Source: Candidatus Binatia bacterium (GTDB lineage Bacteria; Desulfobacterota; Binatia; HRBIN30). From it: a DNA stretch of 64,000 nt. The stretch is taken from assembly GCA_026004215.1 (NCBI GenBank), contig BPIR01000002.1, forward strand, positions 1,179,031 through 1,243,030. The letters are read 5' to 3'. The notes under the pieces were generated by a model. That model saw only the letters and a program-made list of their open reading frames with translations, was not told the DNA's origin and ran no database searches. Positions 24,898-32,126 of the stretch are shown here, piece by piece. Each line of letters starts with the position of its first letter. Within the stretch, counting starts at the first letter, position 1. The position numbers and the translations under genes were made by a program.

Positions 24898-24966
24898 GCC
24901 CAATGGCTTGTGCTTCACCTATGCCGCGAAGCGCAGAGGAGCGGCGTCAGGTGCAACCGCTTATGC
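24898..24966 (-). other. attC-like recombination site, beta-flower cassette
   Basis: 69 bases. On the minus strand it runs from GCATAAGCGG to CCATTGGGC, with the stem GGTTG.ACCT..CGCCGC / GCGGC..AGGT...AGCC between. Both terminal boxes are one base off consensus (GCATAAG for RYYYAAC; ATTGGGC for GTTRRRY), so this site is weakened. It shares the loop CTCTGCGCTTCGCGGC with CGCTGCGCTTCGCGCC of the first site, which supports common origin. It begins 17 bases after the beta-flower stop, the same spacing as the first site. Confidence 0.65.
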
Positions 24967-24983
24967 TTATTATGCACCGTTGC

Positions 24984-25334
24984 TCATCCGTTTAAGAAGT
25001 CGTTCCAATCGACACCCCAAGACAAGGACTCAACCAGTGGAATGGGCGGGGCGGGCGGAATAGGGTTGATGGGTGGTATGGGTGGTATCGGAGGTATGGG
25101 AGGAATCTGTGTGATCGGGAGGAGGGGACCTCTTGATGCGCCCCGAATGAACGCCACAGCACCACCTGACCTGTCCCCGAAAAATCCATTCCGAAACCGG
25201 CCCAGATATTGGCCGCCCATCGCATAGACTGCGTTGCCCTTGACAAAACCGCGATATCGATTCGACCGATCAAGGGTACGGCCCTCGTGGAGCCAACCGG
25301 CGACAGCCCCTGTGCGATCGAATATTGGTTCCAT
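24984..25334 (-). CDS. 4-fold beta-flower domain protein (integron cassette gene)
   Basis: 116 residues. The first 75 residues contain repeated short strands (FDRTGAVAGWLHEGRTLDRSNRYRGFVKGNAVYAMGGQYLGRFRNGFFGDRSGGAVAFIRGASRGPLLPITQ) that match my memory of the 4-fold beta-flower family, whose four sheets pack round an axis. The tail is a striking proline run IPPIPPIPPIPPINPIPPAPPIP and a short aromatic end (LSWGVDWNDFLNG). No enzyme function is known to me; the family is often seen in mobile settings. The gene lies between two recombination sites, with the start 15 bases after the GTTAGGC cassette boundary, leaving just room for a ribosome-binding site. Confidence 0.75.
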   Translation of the reverse strand: MEPIFDRTGAVAGWLHEGRTLDRSNRYRGFVKGNAVYAMGGQYLGRFRNGFFGDRSGGAVAFIRGASRGPLLPITQIPPIPPIPPIPPINPIPPAPPIPLVESLSWGVDWNDFLNG

Positions 25335-25349
25335 CTTGCCTCTGCGTGT

Positions 25350-25488
25350 GCCTAACTACTGTTTATCGGGTGTGTCGATAACCCCATCGGGACCTCTTTC
25401 CTTCCAGAGAACACGCTCCGGGCCAGAGCGACAACTCCTTGGCGGGCGGTGGGTTAGCGAACCGCGAGCCCCCAAGCGCCAGTTATGC
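25350..25488 (-). other. attC- or attI-like recombination site next to the integrase remnant
   Basis: 139 bases on the minus strand, from GCATAAC to the perfect core GTTAGGC. It contains a long imperfect stem (CTTGG.GGGC..GGT with ACC..GCCC.CCAAG) and a TTATCG-ACACACC-CGATAA hairpin. It begins 23 bases after the integrase stop and ends 15 bases before the beta-flower ATG. It could be a long attC of a lost first cassette or the attI of this inverted integron. The GTTAGGC boundary is the firmest part. Confidence 0.55.
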
Positions 25489-25511
25489 GGTTTCTTGATA
25501 AGCCCCGAGAT

Positions 25512-25924
25512 CTACCCTCCTGCGAACGCGTCGATACGGCTTGTGACGCCGCGGCCGCCTCGACTGAGGACGCGCGCCTACGCCATGGCCGTCCGCACGT
25601 CCTTGTGACCCAACATCTCCTGCACCGTCCGAATGTCGTATCCCGATTCGAGAAGGTGGGTGGCAAAAGAGTGCCGGAGGCTGTGGCACGTCGCCCGCTT
25701 GGCGAGTCCGCCGGCAGAGCCTGGTTCTGGGTCGACGCGCTCACCCGTTCCCGGACTGCCAGGTAGGTGACAAAAGCGTTGACCTCGGCCTCCGCCATGT
25801 CGGCGGGGTGGCACTTACCGTGAAAGAGAATGAAGCGGCGGATCCAATGGACGTACGCCCTCTCGGTCTGCCTGCTGTAGTGCCGCGCGCGCAGGGCCAC
25901 GCGCACACGCGTGAGAAAACGGGG
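25512..25924 (-). pseudogene. intI: Integron integrase (IntI) remnant with central deletion
   Basis: N-terminal conserved part: [71 protein letters not shown] (about 25924-25715), which is the SAM-like core-binding domain of IntI. It joins directly, in another frame, to [40 protein letters not shown] (about 25703-25581), the C-terminal box II region. About 185 residues usually between them, including catalytic Arg of box I and the IntI-specific insert, are gone. The next codon is TAG at 25580-25578 where catalytic Tyr stands in family members (TTMIYTHVL), and beyond it the frame reads ARVLSRGGRGVTSRIDAFAGG to a stop at 25512. The native start was not resolved. Confidence 0.82.
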
Positions 25925-26356
25925 CCTCGACCCCTGGGAGAGAGCCGGCGGATCACAAAGGAACGCAGAAGATGGAACTCTTTCGCGCCCAGGAGACCTT
26001 CCAGGGATCCCATCCGGCTTTCCGCCTCCAGTGTGCGAAACCCTTACCAACGAGCCCGGGACCCCGTCAAACACGTCGCCGCATGTTCTTTACATGCGGT
26101 GGTGCTCCCACCCTTAACAACCCTCGAGTGCACCCCACCATGCCGGACCTCGCCTTCTGCCACGCGTGGAAACGAGGCCAATTGTCTGCGAGGGTTTTCT
26201 TCACGCCGGCCCACCGTGGCGGGAAGTATTTCTAAGCCCGGGTCTCATCCGAGGATCCCGCGGCCATCGGGTTCACGACCAGCGCGACCGGAGCGCCGAC
26301 CGAGTCGCTACGCTGGGCGCCGTCGGATGCAACCCTTGTTGCACAGCCTCTCCCGC
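25925..26356. other. Non-coding stretch between integrase remnant and toxin-antitoxin pair
   Basis: About 430 bases with no supported gene. It holds what remains of the integrase 5' region and the first 134-bp direct repeat (26096-26229). Confidence 0.5.
26096..26229. repeat. Direct repeat A flanking the toxin-antitoxin pair
   Basis: 134 bases starting GCGGTGGTGCTCCCACCCTT and containing CCGGACCTCGCCT, CTGCCACGC, GGAAACGAGGCC and TTTCTTCACGC, ending CGGGAA.TAT. Copy B at 27234-27367 has exactly the same length with scattered substitutions and no gaps. Together they enclose the antitoxin and toxin genes. Confidence 0.8.
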
Positions 26357-26373
26357 GCTAGCATTATGCTAGC
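26339..26373 (+). promoter_or_regulatory. Candidate promoter and palindromic operator of the toxin-antitoxin operon
   Basis: GCTAGCA-TTA-TGCTAGC at 26357-26373 is a perfect 7-bp inverted repeat ending 15 bases before the antitoxin ATG. It overlaps a possible -10 (CATTAT, 26362-26367) that lies 17 bases from a partial -35 (TTGCAC, 26339-26344). FitA-type antitoxins have ribbon-helix-helix domains and bind such palindromes with the toxin to repress their own operon. AAGGAGGAGG follows as ribosome-binding site. Confidence 0.6.
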
Positions 26374-26388
26374 AAGGAGGAGGAAGTC

Positions 26389-26616
26389 ATGGCGACCCTC
26401 ACCATCAGAAACGTGCCACCTAAGGTGGTCAAGTCCCTCAAGGCTTTGGCCCGCAAAAGCGGCCGATCCATGGAGCAGGAGGTCCGAACGCTGCTCGCGG
26501 AGTACGTGGGTGAGCGCCTTGCCCTACTCGAGGAGATCGAATCGGCCTGGGCGCGGCAGACCCGCCGCCCTGCGGCCCAGGAAATCGACGCCTGGGTCGA
26601 TGCCGGTCGCCCATGA
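26389..26616 (+). CDS. FitA/VapB-type antitoxin, ribbon-helix-helix
   Basis: 75 residues. The N-terminal ATLTIRNVPPKVVKSLKALARKSGRSMEQEVRTLLAEYV is a ribbon-helix-helix domain of the FitA-like (Arc-type) antitoxin family: one DNA-contacting strand (LTIRNV) and two helices. The C-terminal part (ALLEEIESAWARQTRRPAAQEIDAWVDAGRP) would wrap the toxin and block its active site. Its stop overlaps the toxin start (ATGA), the usual coupling for such pairs. The GGAGGAGG ribosome-binding site is strong. Both genes are intact, unlike nearly everything around them, as expected of a selfishly maintained addiction module. Confidence 0.9.
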   Translation: MATLTIRNVPPKVVKSLKALARKSGRSMEQEVRTLLAEYVGERLALLEEIESAWARQTRRPAAQEIDAWVDAGRP

Positions 26617-27026
26617 ACGCCGTCGTCGACACGAACGTCATCGCGTACTACCTGCTCGGCACCGAGCCCTTCGTCGACGAAGCTCGTCGATTCTGGCGAA
26701 CCGTCGGGCAGCCCCAGGCGCCGGCGGTTTGGGCTGCAGAGCTCGCCAACGTCGTGTGGATGGCAGTTCGCACTGGCGTCCTGTCCGCCGATGAAGGCCA
26801 CCGTCGCCTCGATTTCGCGGCGCGTCTTCATGTCCGGTCGGTCTCGGTCCGTCTCTTGTGGCAAGGGGCCCTTGCCCGAGCCATCGGCACCGGCGTGCCC
26901 GTCTACGACACCCTTTTCGTGGAATTGGCAGTCCGGGAGCGGCTTCCTCTCGTTACGTTCGACACGAAACTCCTCAACGCGTTTCCGGGCGTGGCGTGCC
27001 GCCCCGGGGGTTTTGTGCGGCGTTGA
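26613..27026 (+). CDS. VapC/FitB-type PIN-domain toxin
   Basis: 137 residues, PIN-domain RNase. Acidic active-site residues visible: Asp in MNAVVDTNVIAYYLLG (residue 6), Glu in WAAELANVVWMAV (about 42), Asp in GVPVYDTLFVELAVRE (about 98) and Asp in LPLVTFDTKLLNAFPG (about 117). VapC toxins cleave tRNA or rRNA at single sites when the antitoxin is lost. Start overlaps the antitoxin stop. Length and motif spacing are normal, so it should be active. The operon stands between two 134-bp direct repeats. Confidence 0.9.
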   Translation: MNAVVDTNVIAYYLLGTEPFVDEARRFWRTVGQPQAPAVWAAELANVVWMAVRTGVLSADEGHRRLDFAARLHVRSVSVRLLWQGALARAIGTGVPVYDTLFVELAVRERLPLVTFDTKLLNAFPGVACRPGGFVRR

Positions 27027-27376
27027 ATCAGCCGTCCGAAAAGCCGGGCGGAAGCGCGAGGGCCCGAGGCGACGGTCCGCGACCACCGCTGGTGGGTAAT
27101 GAGCGGGCGTGGCGGGACCTGCATCCAACTTTTTCTCATCCCGCCGGAGTGGACGGAATGGAGCGTCGTCACGGTCCGCCCCCTCGCCCGAGCGCGGCCC
27201 TCTGTCTCGACTCGATTTGAAGTACGAGGTTCTGCGGTGGTGCTCCCACCCTTTACAGCCCTCGGCGCGCCCCACCATCCCGGACCTCGCCTCCTGCCAC
27301 GCAGGGAAACGAGGCCGATTTGCCTGCGAGGGCTTTCTTCACGCGGGCCCGCCGTGCCGGGAACTATCCGCAGTAT
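27027..27376. other. Non-coding stretch downstream of the toxin
   Basis: About 350 bases with no supported gene. The right half is direct repeat B (27234-27367). It abuts the end of the lysoplasmalogenase pseudogene. Confidence 0.5.
27234..27367. repeat. Direct repeat B flanking the toxin-antitoxin pair
   Basis: 134 bases, same orientation and same length as repeat A at 26096-26229, beginning GCGGTGGTGCTCCCACCCTT. Differences are single-base only. The distance between starts is 1138 bases. Confidence 0.8.
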
Positions 27377-27835
27377 TCAGCGCGGCGCCGCGACGAGCCC
27401 GAGCTGCGCCAGGTGGTACGTCGTCATGACGAGAAGTCGGGCGAAAGGAAACGCGCGGACGAAGCGGTTCCAGGCGAGAACGCCGTCGTAGACAAGGAAA
27501 AGAACGCCGCTGGCGGCTGCGGCGACATGGCCCGACGCCAGGGCCGATCCCGACATGCCAGCGAGGGCGGCGGTGTAGACCAGGACGGGAAAACGAAGGG
27601 AAGACGGCACGGCCCGCAACAGGCGCGCGAGAAGCGGCGAGGTGACAAGGAGGAGTCCGGCGGCCGTCACCAGGCGAAAGAGGGCGGGCGCATCGAAGGC
27701 AAAAACGTAGGCGACGTGCGCGAGAAGAAACGAAGCGAGTCCCGGCAAAAACCAGCGGTCGGGAAAGAGTCGGGAAAGAGAAGAAAAACGTCGCCGCCGA
27801 GCGAGAAGAAAAGCGTGCGAAAAAGCCAGGCAGAA
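27377..27835 (-). pseudogene. Lysoplasmalogenase (YhhN/TMEM86 family), truncated and frameshifted
   Basis: The C-terminal two thirds are clear: RWFLPGLASFLLAHVAYVFAFDAPALFRLVTAAGLLLVTSPLLARLLRAVPSSLRFPVLVYTAALAGMSGSALASG...LFLVYDGVLAWNRFVRAFPFARLLVMTTYHLAQLGLV, with the helices and conserved acid/His pattern of YhhN (which hydrolyses the vinyl ether of lysoplasmalogen). In another frame just upstream comes LFFSLGGDVFLLFPD, the family's first conserved motif. The two frames join perfectly if one copy of an 11-base tandem duplication is removed. The first two or three helices are missing because repeat cluster 2 begins there. Confidence 0.82.
27759..27780. repeat. 11-bp tandem duplication causing a frameshift
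   Basis: TCGGGAAAGAG twice in a row (27759-27769, 27770-27780). On the minus strand, deleting one copy restores GDVFLLFPDRWFLPGL in a single frame, so the duplication is the inactivating change within the surviving part of the lysoplasmalogenase gene. Confidence 0.85.
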
Positions 27836-27840
27836 GCACC

Positions 27841-28131
27841 AAATGGGACACCCACTTTTCGGGTAGCTGAGCCCCGGGCGGGAACCACCCGCCAAATGGC
27901 GCCAAATGGCACCAAATGGGACACCCACTTTTTGGGCGGTGGCAGTTTGGGAGGGCACAATATGGGACACCCACGTTTTGGCGATGGGCGGCCGGTGGCG
28001 CGGGCGGCCGCAAGGGTTGCCCCTACAGGTACCGGGTAGAGGGAACTCGCCGTAGGGGGGGAGGAAACCCGCCTCCGGGCAGGCACAAGGCCTGCCCCTA
28101 CGCGCCGGCACCTTTGTGCCAAACCGACCAT
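27841..28131. repeat. Dispersed repeat cluster 2 (right edge of accessory island)
   Basis: Three copies of GGGACACCCAC in the units TTTTCGGG, TTTTTGGGCGGTGGCAG and GTTTTGGCGATGGGC, then GGTACCGGGTAGAGGGAACT, a G-run, the GGGCAGGC-ACAAG-GCCTGCCC hairpin (28077-28097) and CCTTTGTGCCAAACCGACCA. The last ~100 bases are almost identical to 21231-21332 in cluster 1, in the same orientation. It replaces the 5' part of the lysoplasmalogenase gene. Confidence 0.85.
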
Positions 28132-28297
28132 AAGTACCAACTTCTCGGGGAACGATGCGCCACGCCCAAATTGGCGGAGCTGGGAAAACGCCATGGGACA
28201 GAACGATCAGTTTCAGAAAGCGTCCTGGCGGACTGCACGTCGCCCGAACTCTGGCACCCTGTCCCCTGGGAAAGGGATGCACGCACCCCGGGGGCAA

Positions 28298-28912
28298 CTA
28301 AAGCCGGCGGGCCAGGTCTTCGAGCAAACGCTCGGCACCGAGGCGAGCGAGCTCTTCTGCTGTAAACCAGCGCGGCCCCGCCCTCCAAAACATCCACCAG
28401 TTCAACAGGTTTGCTGCCAGGGGTTGTTGGGTTTGGTCAAAGCGATCTTGCCAGAGGACCTTGCCCGATTTCACGGATACGAGCGCCAAGGCAAACGACA
28501 CGGCTGCTGGCGACTTAGCGCCGTACGGGCCACCTTGCCTTTCGATGAAACGCTCCACTGTGCCATAAAGCACAGCATCCGCTCCCACCTTGCGCCCCAG
28601 CGCGAGTGCGCGCTCCTTGGCGTCCAGCTTCGGATCAATCTTGCGCAGCGCCTCTTGAACCGTGAGGTCGGGCACAAAGCGAAACCGGGGAAACTCCGCC
28701 AGCACTGCGTACAGTTGCGCCGTTACCCGATCTTCCGCGCCAGGGGCCAACTTAGTTGCATCCGCATCCAGTGCTCGATCGAGCGGAAGAACCGCAATCA
28801 GTTCCACCGGCTCTTCGAGCTTGGGTCCCGATCGCCATAGACCGCAGGCAGCGAACGCAAGGGTGCTCAGGGTGACACCCAGGGCGAGCCAACGTCGTGC
28901 GCCAGCTTGCAT
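28298..28912 (-). CDS. Putative lipoprotein, GNA1162/DUF799-like
   Basis: 204 residues from the ATG at 28912. Signal peptide with lipobox STLAFAAC (Cys about 22). The body PVELIAVLPLDRALDA...RVTAQLYAVLAEFPRFRFVPDLTVQEALRKIDPKLDAKERALALGRKVGADAVLYGTVERFIERQGGPYG...SFALALVSVKSGKVLWQDRFDQTQQPLAANLLNW resembles the group of lipoproteins that sense or nucleate periplasmic assemblies (VaVLPF...lG...gaDavlyGtv motif). Exact family uncertain. It follows aspS by four bases on the same strand and is the last gene of the hisS-aspS unit. Confidence 0.65.
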   Translation of the reverse strand: MQAGARRWLALGVTLSTLAFAACGLWRSGPKLEEPVELIAVLPLDRALDADATKLAPGAEDRVTAQLYAVLAEFPRFRFVPDLTVQEALRKIDPKLDAKERALALGRKVGADAVLYGTVERFIERQGGPYGAKSPAAVSFALALVSVKSGKVLWQDRFDQTQQPLAANLLNWWMFWRAGPRWFTAEELARLGAERLLEDLARRL

Positions 28913-28916
28913 CGGC

Positions 28917-30749
28917 TCACACCGAAAGTTTGATGCCGAGCTCGCGCAACTGCTTCGGATCCACCTCGCTCGGGGCATCCGTCAGCAAGCAAACGGCCTT
29001 TTGTGTCTTCGGGAAAGCAATGACATCGCGCAGCGATTGGGCCCCGGTGAGCAACATCACCAGGCGATCGAAGCCCAACGCAATGCCTCCGTGCGGAGGA
29101 GCGCCATACGCCAATGCATCGAGGAGAAAGCCAAACTTCTTTCGTGCCTCCTCTTCCCCGATACCGAGCAGACGGAAAACTCGCTCTTGAATGTCTGGCC
29201 GATGAATCCGGATACTCCCGCCGCCCAGTTCGGTTCCGTTGAGCACGATGTCGTACGCCAAGGCCTTCACGGCTGCCGGTTCTGTTTCCAGCCGGCCCCA
29301 ATCTTCCTCGCGGGGCGATGTAAACGGATGGTGCACCGCCACAAAACGCTTCTCGTCCTCGTCCCACTCGAGCAACGGAAAATCCGTGATCCACACAAAT
29401 TGCCACCGGTTCGCAGGGATCAAGTCGAGTTGTTGCGCAAGGTGCAAACGCAGGTGGGCGAGCGAATCGTTGACCACTTTCGGGCGATCGGCCACGAACA
29501 AAAGCAGATCTCCCACCGCTGCCCCACACCGCTGTTCGATTGCGGCTTTTTCCTTCGCGGAAAGGAACTTCGCGATCGGTGACTGCCACCCATCGCTTTG
29601 CAAGCGAACCCACGCCACCCCCTTGGCTCCGAACGGGGCAACCAGCTCGGGAAGTCCGTCCAGCTCGCGACGAGAAAGCCGGTCTCCGTTCGGCAAGCGC
29701 AGCGCTTTGACGATCCCGCCGGCGTCGAGTGCCGCCCGGAACACTTTGAACTCGCTCGACCGCACGGCTTCGGAGACATCGCTAAGTTCCAATCCAAAGC
29801 GTAAATCCGGACGATCGATGCCGTAGCGAGCCACGGCCTCTTCGTACGTCAGCCGCGGCACGCTACTTGGGAACTCGATCCCGGCCAGCGCGCACGCTAC
29901 GCGCAAGATCCCTTCCGTGACCCGCATCACGTCGTCCGGGCGCACAAATGACATTTCGAGATCAATTTGCGTGAACTCTGGCTGCCGGTCCGCACGCAAA
30001 TCTTCGTCACGAAAGCAGCGAACGATCTGGAAGTACCGATCGAATCCAGACACCATGAAGAGCTGCTTGAAGAGCTGGGGCGACTGCGGCAGAGCATAAA
30101 ACTTTCCCGGGTTGACCCGGCTCGGCACCAGATAGTCACGCGCGCCTTCGGGTGTGCTGCGCGTGAGAAATGGCGTTTCCAGTTCCACGAAACCCTCGCC
30201 ATCGAGGTAATCCCGCACCGCCTTGGCCAGCCGATGGCGAAACAAAAAGCGCTGCTGCATTTCGGGGCGGCGCAAGTCGAGGTACCGGTACTTCAAGCGC
30301 GTGGCTTCCGCCACTTCGCTGGCTTGATCGAGGGCAAAGGGCAGGGGGCGAGATCGGTTGAGGAGCCGGGCCTCGGTGGCCACCAGCTCGACCTCTCCAG
30401 TGGCAATGTTGGGGTTCACCGTATCCGGCGAGCGCGGCGTCAGCACACCGCGCACGGCCACGACAGACTCGGTTCGCAGCGCCTCGGCCACTTGAAATGC
30501 CATTGGCCCTCGCGCCGGATCGAACACCACCTGCACCACGCCCGTTCGGTCGCGCAAGTCCACAAATACGAGCCCGCCGTGATCCCGCCGTCCATCCACC
30601 CATCCCATCAATGTGAGACGTTGGCCGGCATGCTGCGGCCGCAGCTCGCCACAGTAGTGCGAGCGCACCCAGTCTCCCAGCCCGTCCAGGGCGACAATCT
30701 CGGTATGTTCCTGCTCTTGCATGCGTTCACCCGCGCTGTGCTGTGTCAT
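28917..30749 (-). CDS. aspS: Aspartyl-tRNA synthetase
   Basis: 610 residues from the ATG at 30749, which overlaps the hisS stop (ATGA); an internal ATG at 30722 is the alternative. Class II synthetase charging tRNA-Asp. The N-terminal OB-fold anticodon domain has LTLMGWVDGRRDHGGLVFVDLRDRTGVVQVVFDP. Motif 1-2 region: GFVELETPFLTRSTPEGARDYLVP, FYALPQSPQLFKQLFMVSGFDRYFQIVRCFRDEDLRADRQPEFTQIDLEMSF; motif 3: GGIALGFDRLVMLLTGAQSLRDVIAFPKTQ. The bacterial GAD insertion (about residues 300-430) is present, so it is the bacterial type; whether it is discriminating cannot be told safely by eye. Confidence 0.96.
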   Translation of the reverse strand: MTQHSAGERMQEQEHTEIVALDGLGDWVRSHYCGELRPQHAGQRLTLMGWVDGRRDHGGLVFVDLRDRTGVVQVVFDPARGPMAFQVAEALRTESVVAVRGVLTPRSPDTVNPNIATGEVELVATEARLLNRSRPLPFALDQASEVAEATRLKYRYLDLRRPEMQQRFLFRHRLAKAVRDYLDGEGFVELETPFLTRSTPEGARDYLVPSRVNPGKFYALPQSPQLFKQLFMVSGFDRYFQIVRCFRDEDLRADRQPEFTQIDLEMSFVRPDDVMRVTEGILRVACALAGIEFPSSVPRLTYEEAVARYGIDRPDLRFGLELSDVSEAVRSSEFKVFRAALDAGGIVKALRLPNGDRLSRRELDGLPELVAPFGAKGVAWVRLQSDGWQSPIAKFLSAKEKAAIEQRCGAAVGDLLLFVADRPKVVNDSLAHLRLHLAQQLDLIPANRWQFVWITDFPLLEWDEDEKRFVAVHHPFTSPREEDWGRLETEPAAVKALAYDIVLNGTELGGGSIRIHRPDIQERVFRLLGIGEEEARKKFGFLLDALAYGAPPHGGIALGFDRLVMLLTGAQSLRDVIAFPKTQKAVCLLTDAPSEVDPKQLRELGIKLSV

Positions 30750-32053
30750 TCGTGCTTCGCCGGGGCAGCAGCGAAAGCTTCGCCCAAGGAATTCAAGTAA
30801 GCACGGACCTGTTCCACCGTCCACTCGAAGCGCACCGCCTCGGGGTAGTCGCGCTTGCGCAACATGTCGCGTACGGTGGCTGCTCCGGCTTCGAGTTCCG
30901 CCGGACCCAAGATGAGCACAAACGGCGCTCCGCATTTGTCGGCTTGCCGCATTTGGCTTTTGAGACTGCGGCTTGCGGAACCGAGTTCCGTCTTCAGGCC
31001 TTGGCGCCGCCAACGATGCGCCAAATGCAAGGCGCGCAATTCGGCTTCGGAGTCGAGCGGTGCCAGAAAAATCTCCAACGGCGGTTCCAACCGTTCGTCC
31101 ACCGCCGCCCCGAGGGCCAGCAACACGCGCTCGATTCCGATCGCAAAACCGACTCCCGGCACGTTGGGGCCGTCCAAGTCGCGCACCAGACCGTCGTAGC
31201 GCCCTCCGCCTCCCACGGCGTTTTGCGCCCCGAGCCCTTGCGCTTTTACTTCGAATGCGGTCCGAACATAGTAATCGAGCCCGCGCACCATGCGCGGTGC
31301 GAGCTCATACGGAATCTTGGCGTAGTCCAGCGCCCGCCGCACCGCCGAAAAATGCTCGCGGCACGACTCGCACCAAAACGACTCCATGACGGGGGCATGA
31401 GCCATCACGGACATGCAACTGGGCACCTTGCAGTCGAGCAAGCGCAGGGGGTTGCGGTCGATCCGGCGCTGGCAGTTCTCGCAGAGCTCTTGGCGGTGCG
31501 CTTCGCCAAAACTCCGTAACGCTTCTCGGTAGGCGGGCCGGCAAGTGGAATCACCCAGGGAATTGACCTCGATCGTGAAATGCCCGAGTTCGATCTCCAC
31601 CAGCAAATCGTAGAGCAGCAGCAACACCTCGGCGTCGATCGCGGGGTCCTCCCGGCCGAACACTTCCGCACCGATTTGATGAAACTGGCGCAAACGGCCC
31701 TTTTGCGGGCGTTCGCGGCGGAACATCGGGCCGAAGTAATAGAGCTTCGACACCGCTTCCTGCTGCCACAGTGCGTGCTCCACGTACGCGCGCACCACGC
31801 CGGCAGTGCCCTCGGGGCGCAAGGTCAGCGAGGTGCCGTCGCGGTCCACGAAGCTGTACATCTCCTTCTCCACAATATCGGTCGTGTCACCGATGGAGCG
31901 GGTAAACAACTCGGTTCGCTCTACGATGGGAACGCGGATTTCTTTGAAGTGGTACCGTGCGAACACATCGCGGGCGCGATTTTCCACCCATGACCAGCGC
32001 GCGCTCTCTCCCGGGAGGATGTCGTGAAACCCCTTGACGGAAGCGATTTTCAT
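30746..32053 (-). CDS. hisS: Histidyl-tRNA synthetase
   Basis: 435 residues from ATG 32053 ([34 protein letters not shown]). Class II synthetase. Seen: [58 protein letters not shown] (motif 2), [30 protein letters not shown], the His-A signature [17 protein letters not shown], and [34 protein letters not shown] (motif 3). The C-terminal anticodon domain ends at 30746. A divergent gene for a large secreted protein begins within about 75 bases, so the promoters overlap. Confidence 0.96.
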   Translation of the reverse strand: MKIASVKGFHDILPGESARWSWVENRARDVFARYHFKEIRVPIVERTELFTRSIGDTTDIVEKEMYSFVDRDGTSLTLRPEGTAGVVRAYVEHALWQQEAVSKLYYFGPMFRRERPQKGRLRQFHQIGAEVFGREDPAIDAEVLLLLYDLLVEIELGHFTIEVNSLGDSTCRPAYREALRSFGEAHRQELCENCQRRIDRNPLRLLDCKVPSCMSVMAHAPVMESFWCESCREHFSAVRRALDYAKIPYELAPRMVRGLDYYVRTAFEVKAQGLGAQNAVGGGGRYDGLVRDLDGPNVPGVGFAIGIERVLLALGAAVDERLEPPLEIFLAPLDSEAELRALHLAHRWRRQGLKTELGSASRSLKSQMRQADKCGAPFVLILGPAELEAGAATVRDMLRKRDYPEAVRFEWTVEQVRAYLNSLGEAFAAAPAKHE

Positions 32054-32126
32054 TTTGGGACCTTGCGCTGCAAGGTGCGGCTCGGTAACAGAGGGGGTCC
32101 TGCAAGTCAACGAATGGTCCACGCCC

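Larger units (their letters stand above)
23949..25924 (-). mobile_element. Decayed integron: integrase remnant plus two gene cassettes
   Basis: Read on the minus strand: integrase remnant (25924-25512), recombination site (25488-25350), beta-flower cassette gene, site (24966-24898), methyltransferase cassette gene, site (24015-23949). Each cassette gene is followed by an attC-like site 17 bases after its stop. Integrase and cassettes share one strand, with the array at the 3' side of the integrase, unlike mobile class 1-3 integrons where they diverge. This inverted arrangement is known from some spirochaete and planctomycete integrons. The integrase is dead, so the array is frozen unless an integrase acts in trans. 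Confidence 0.75.
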
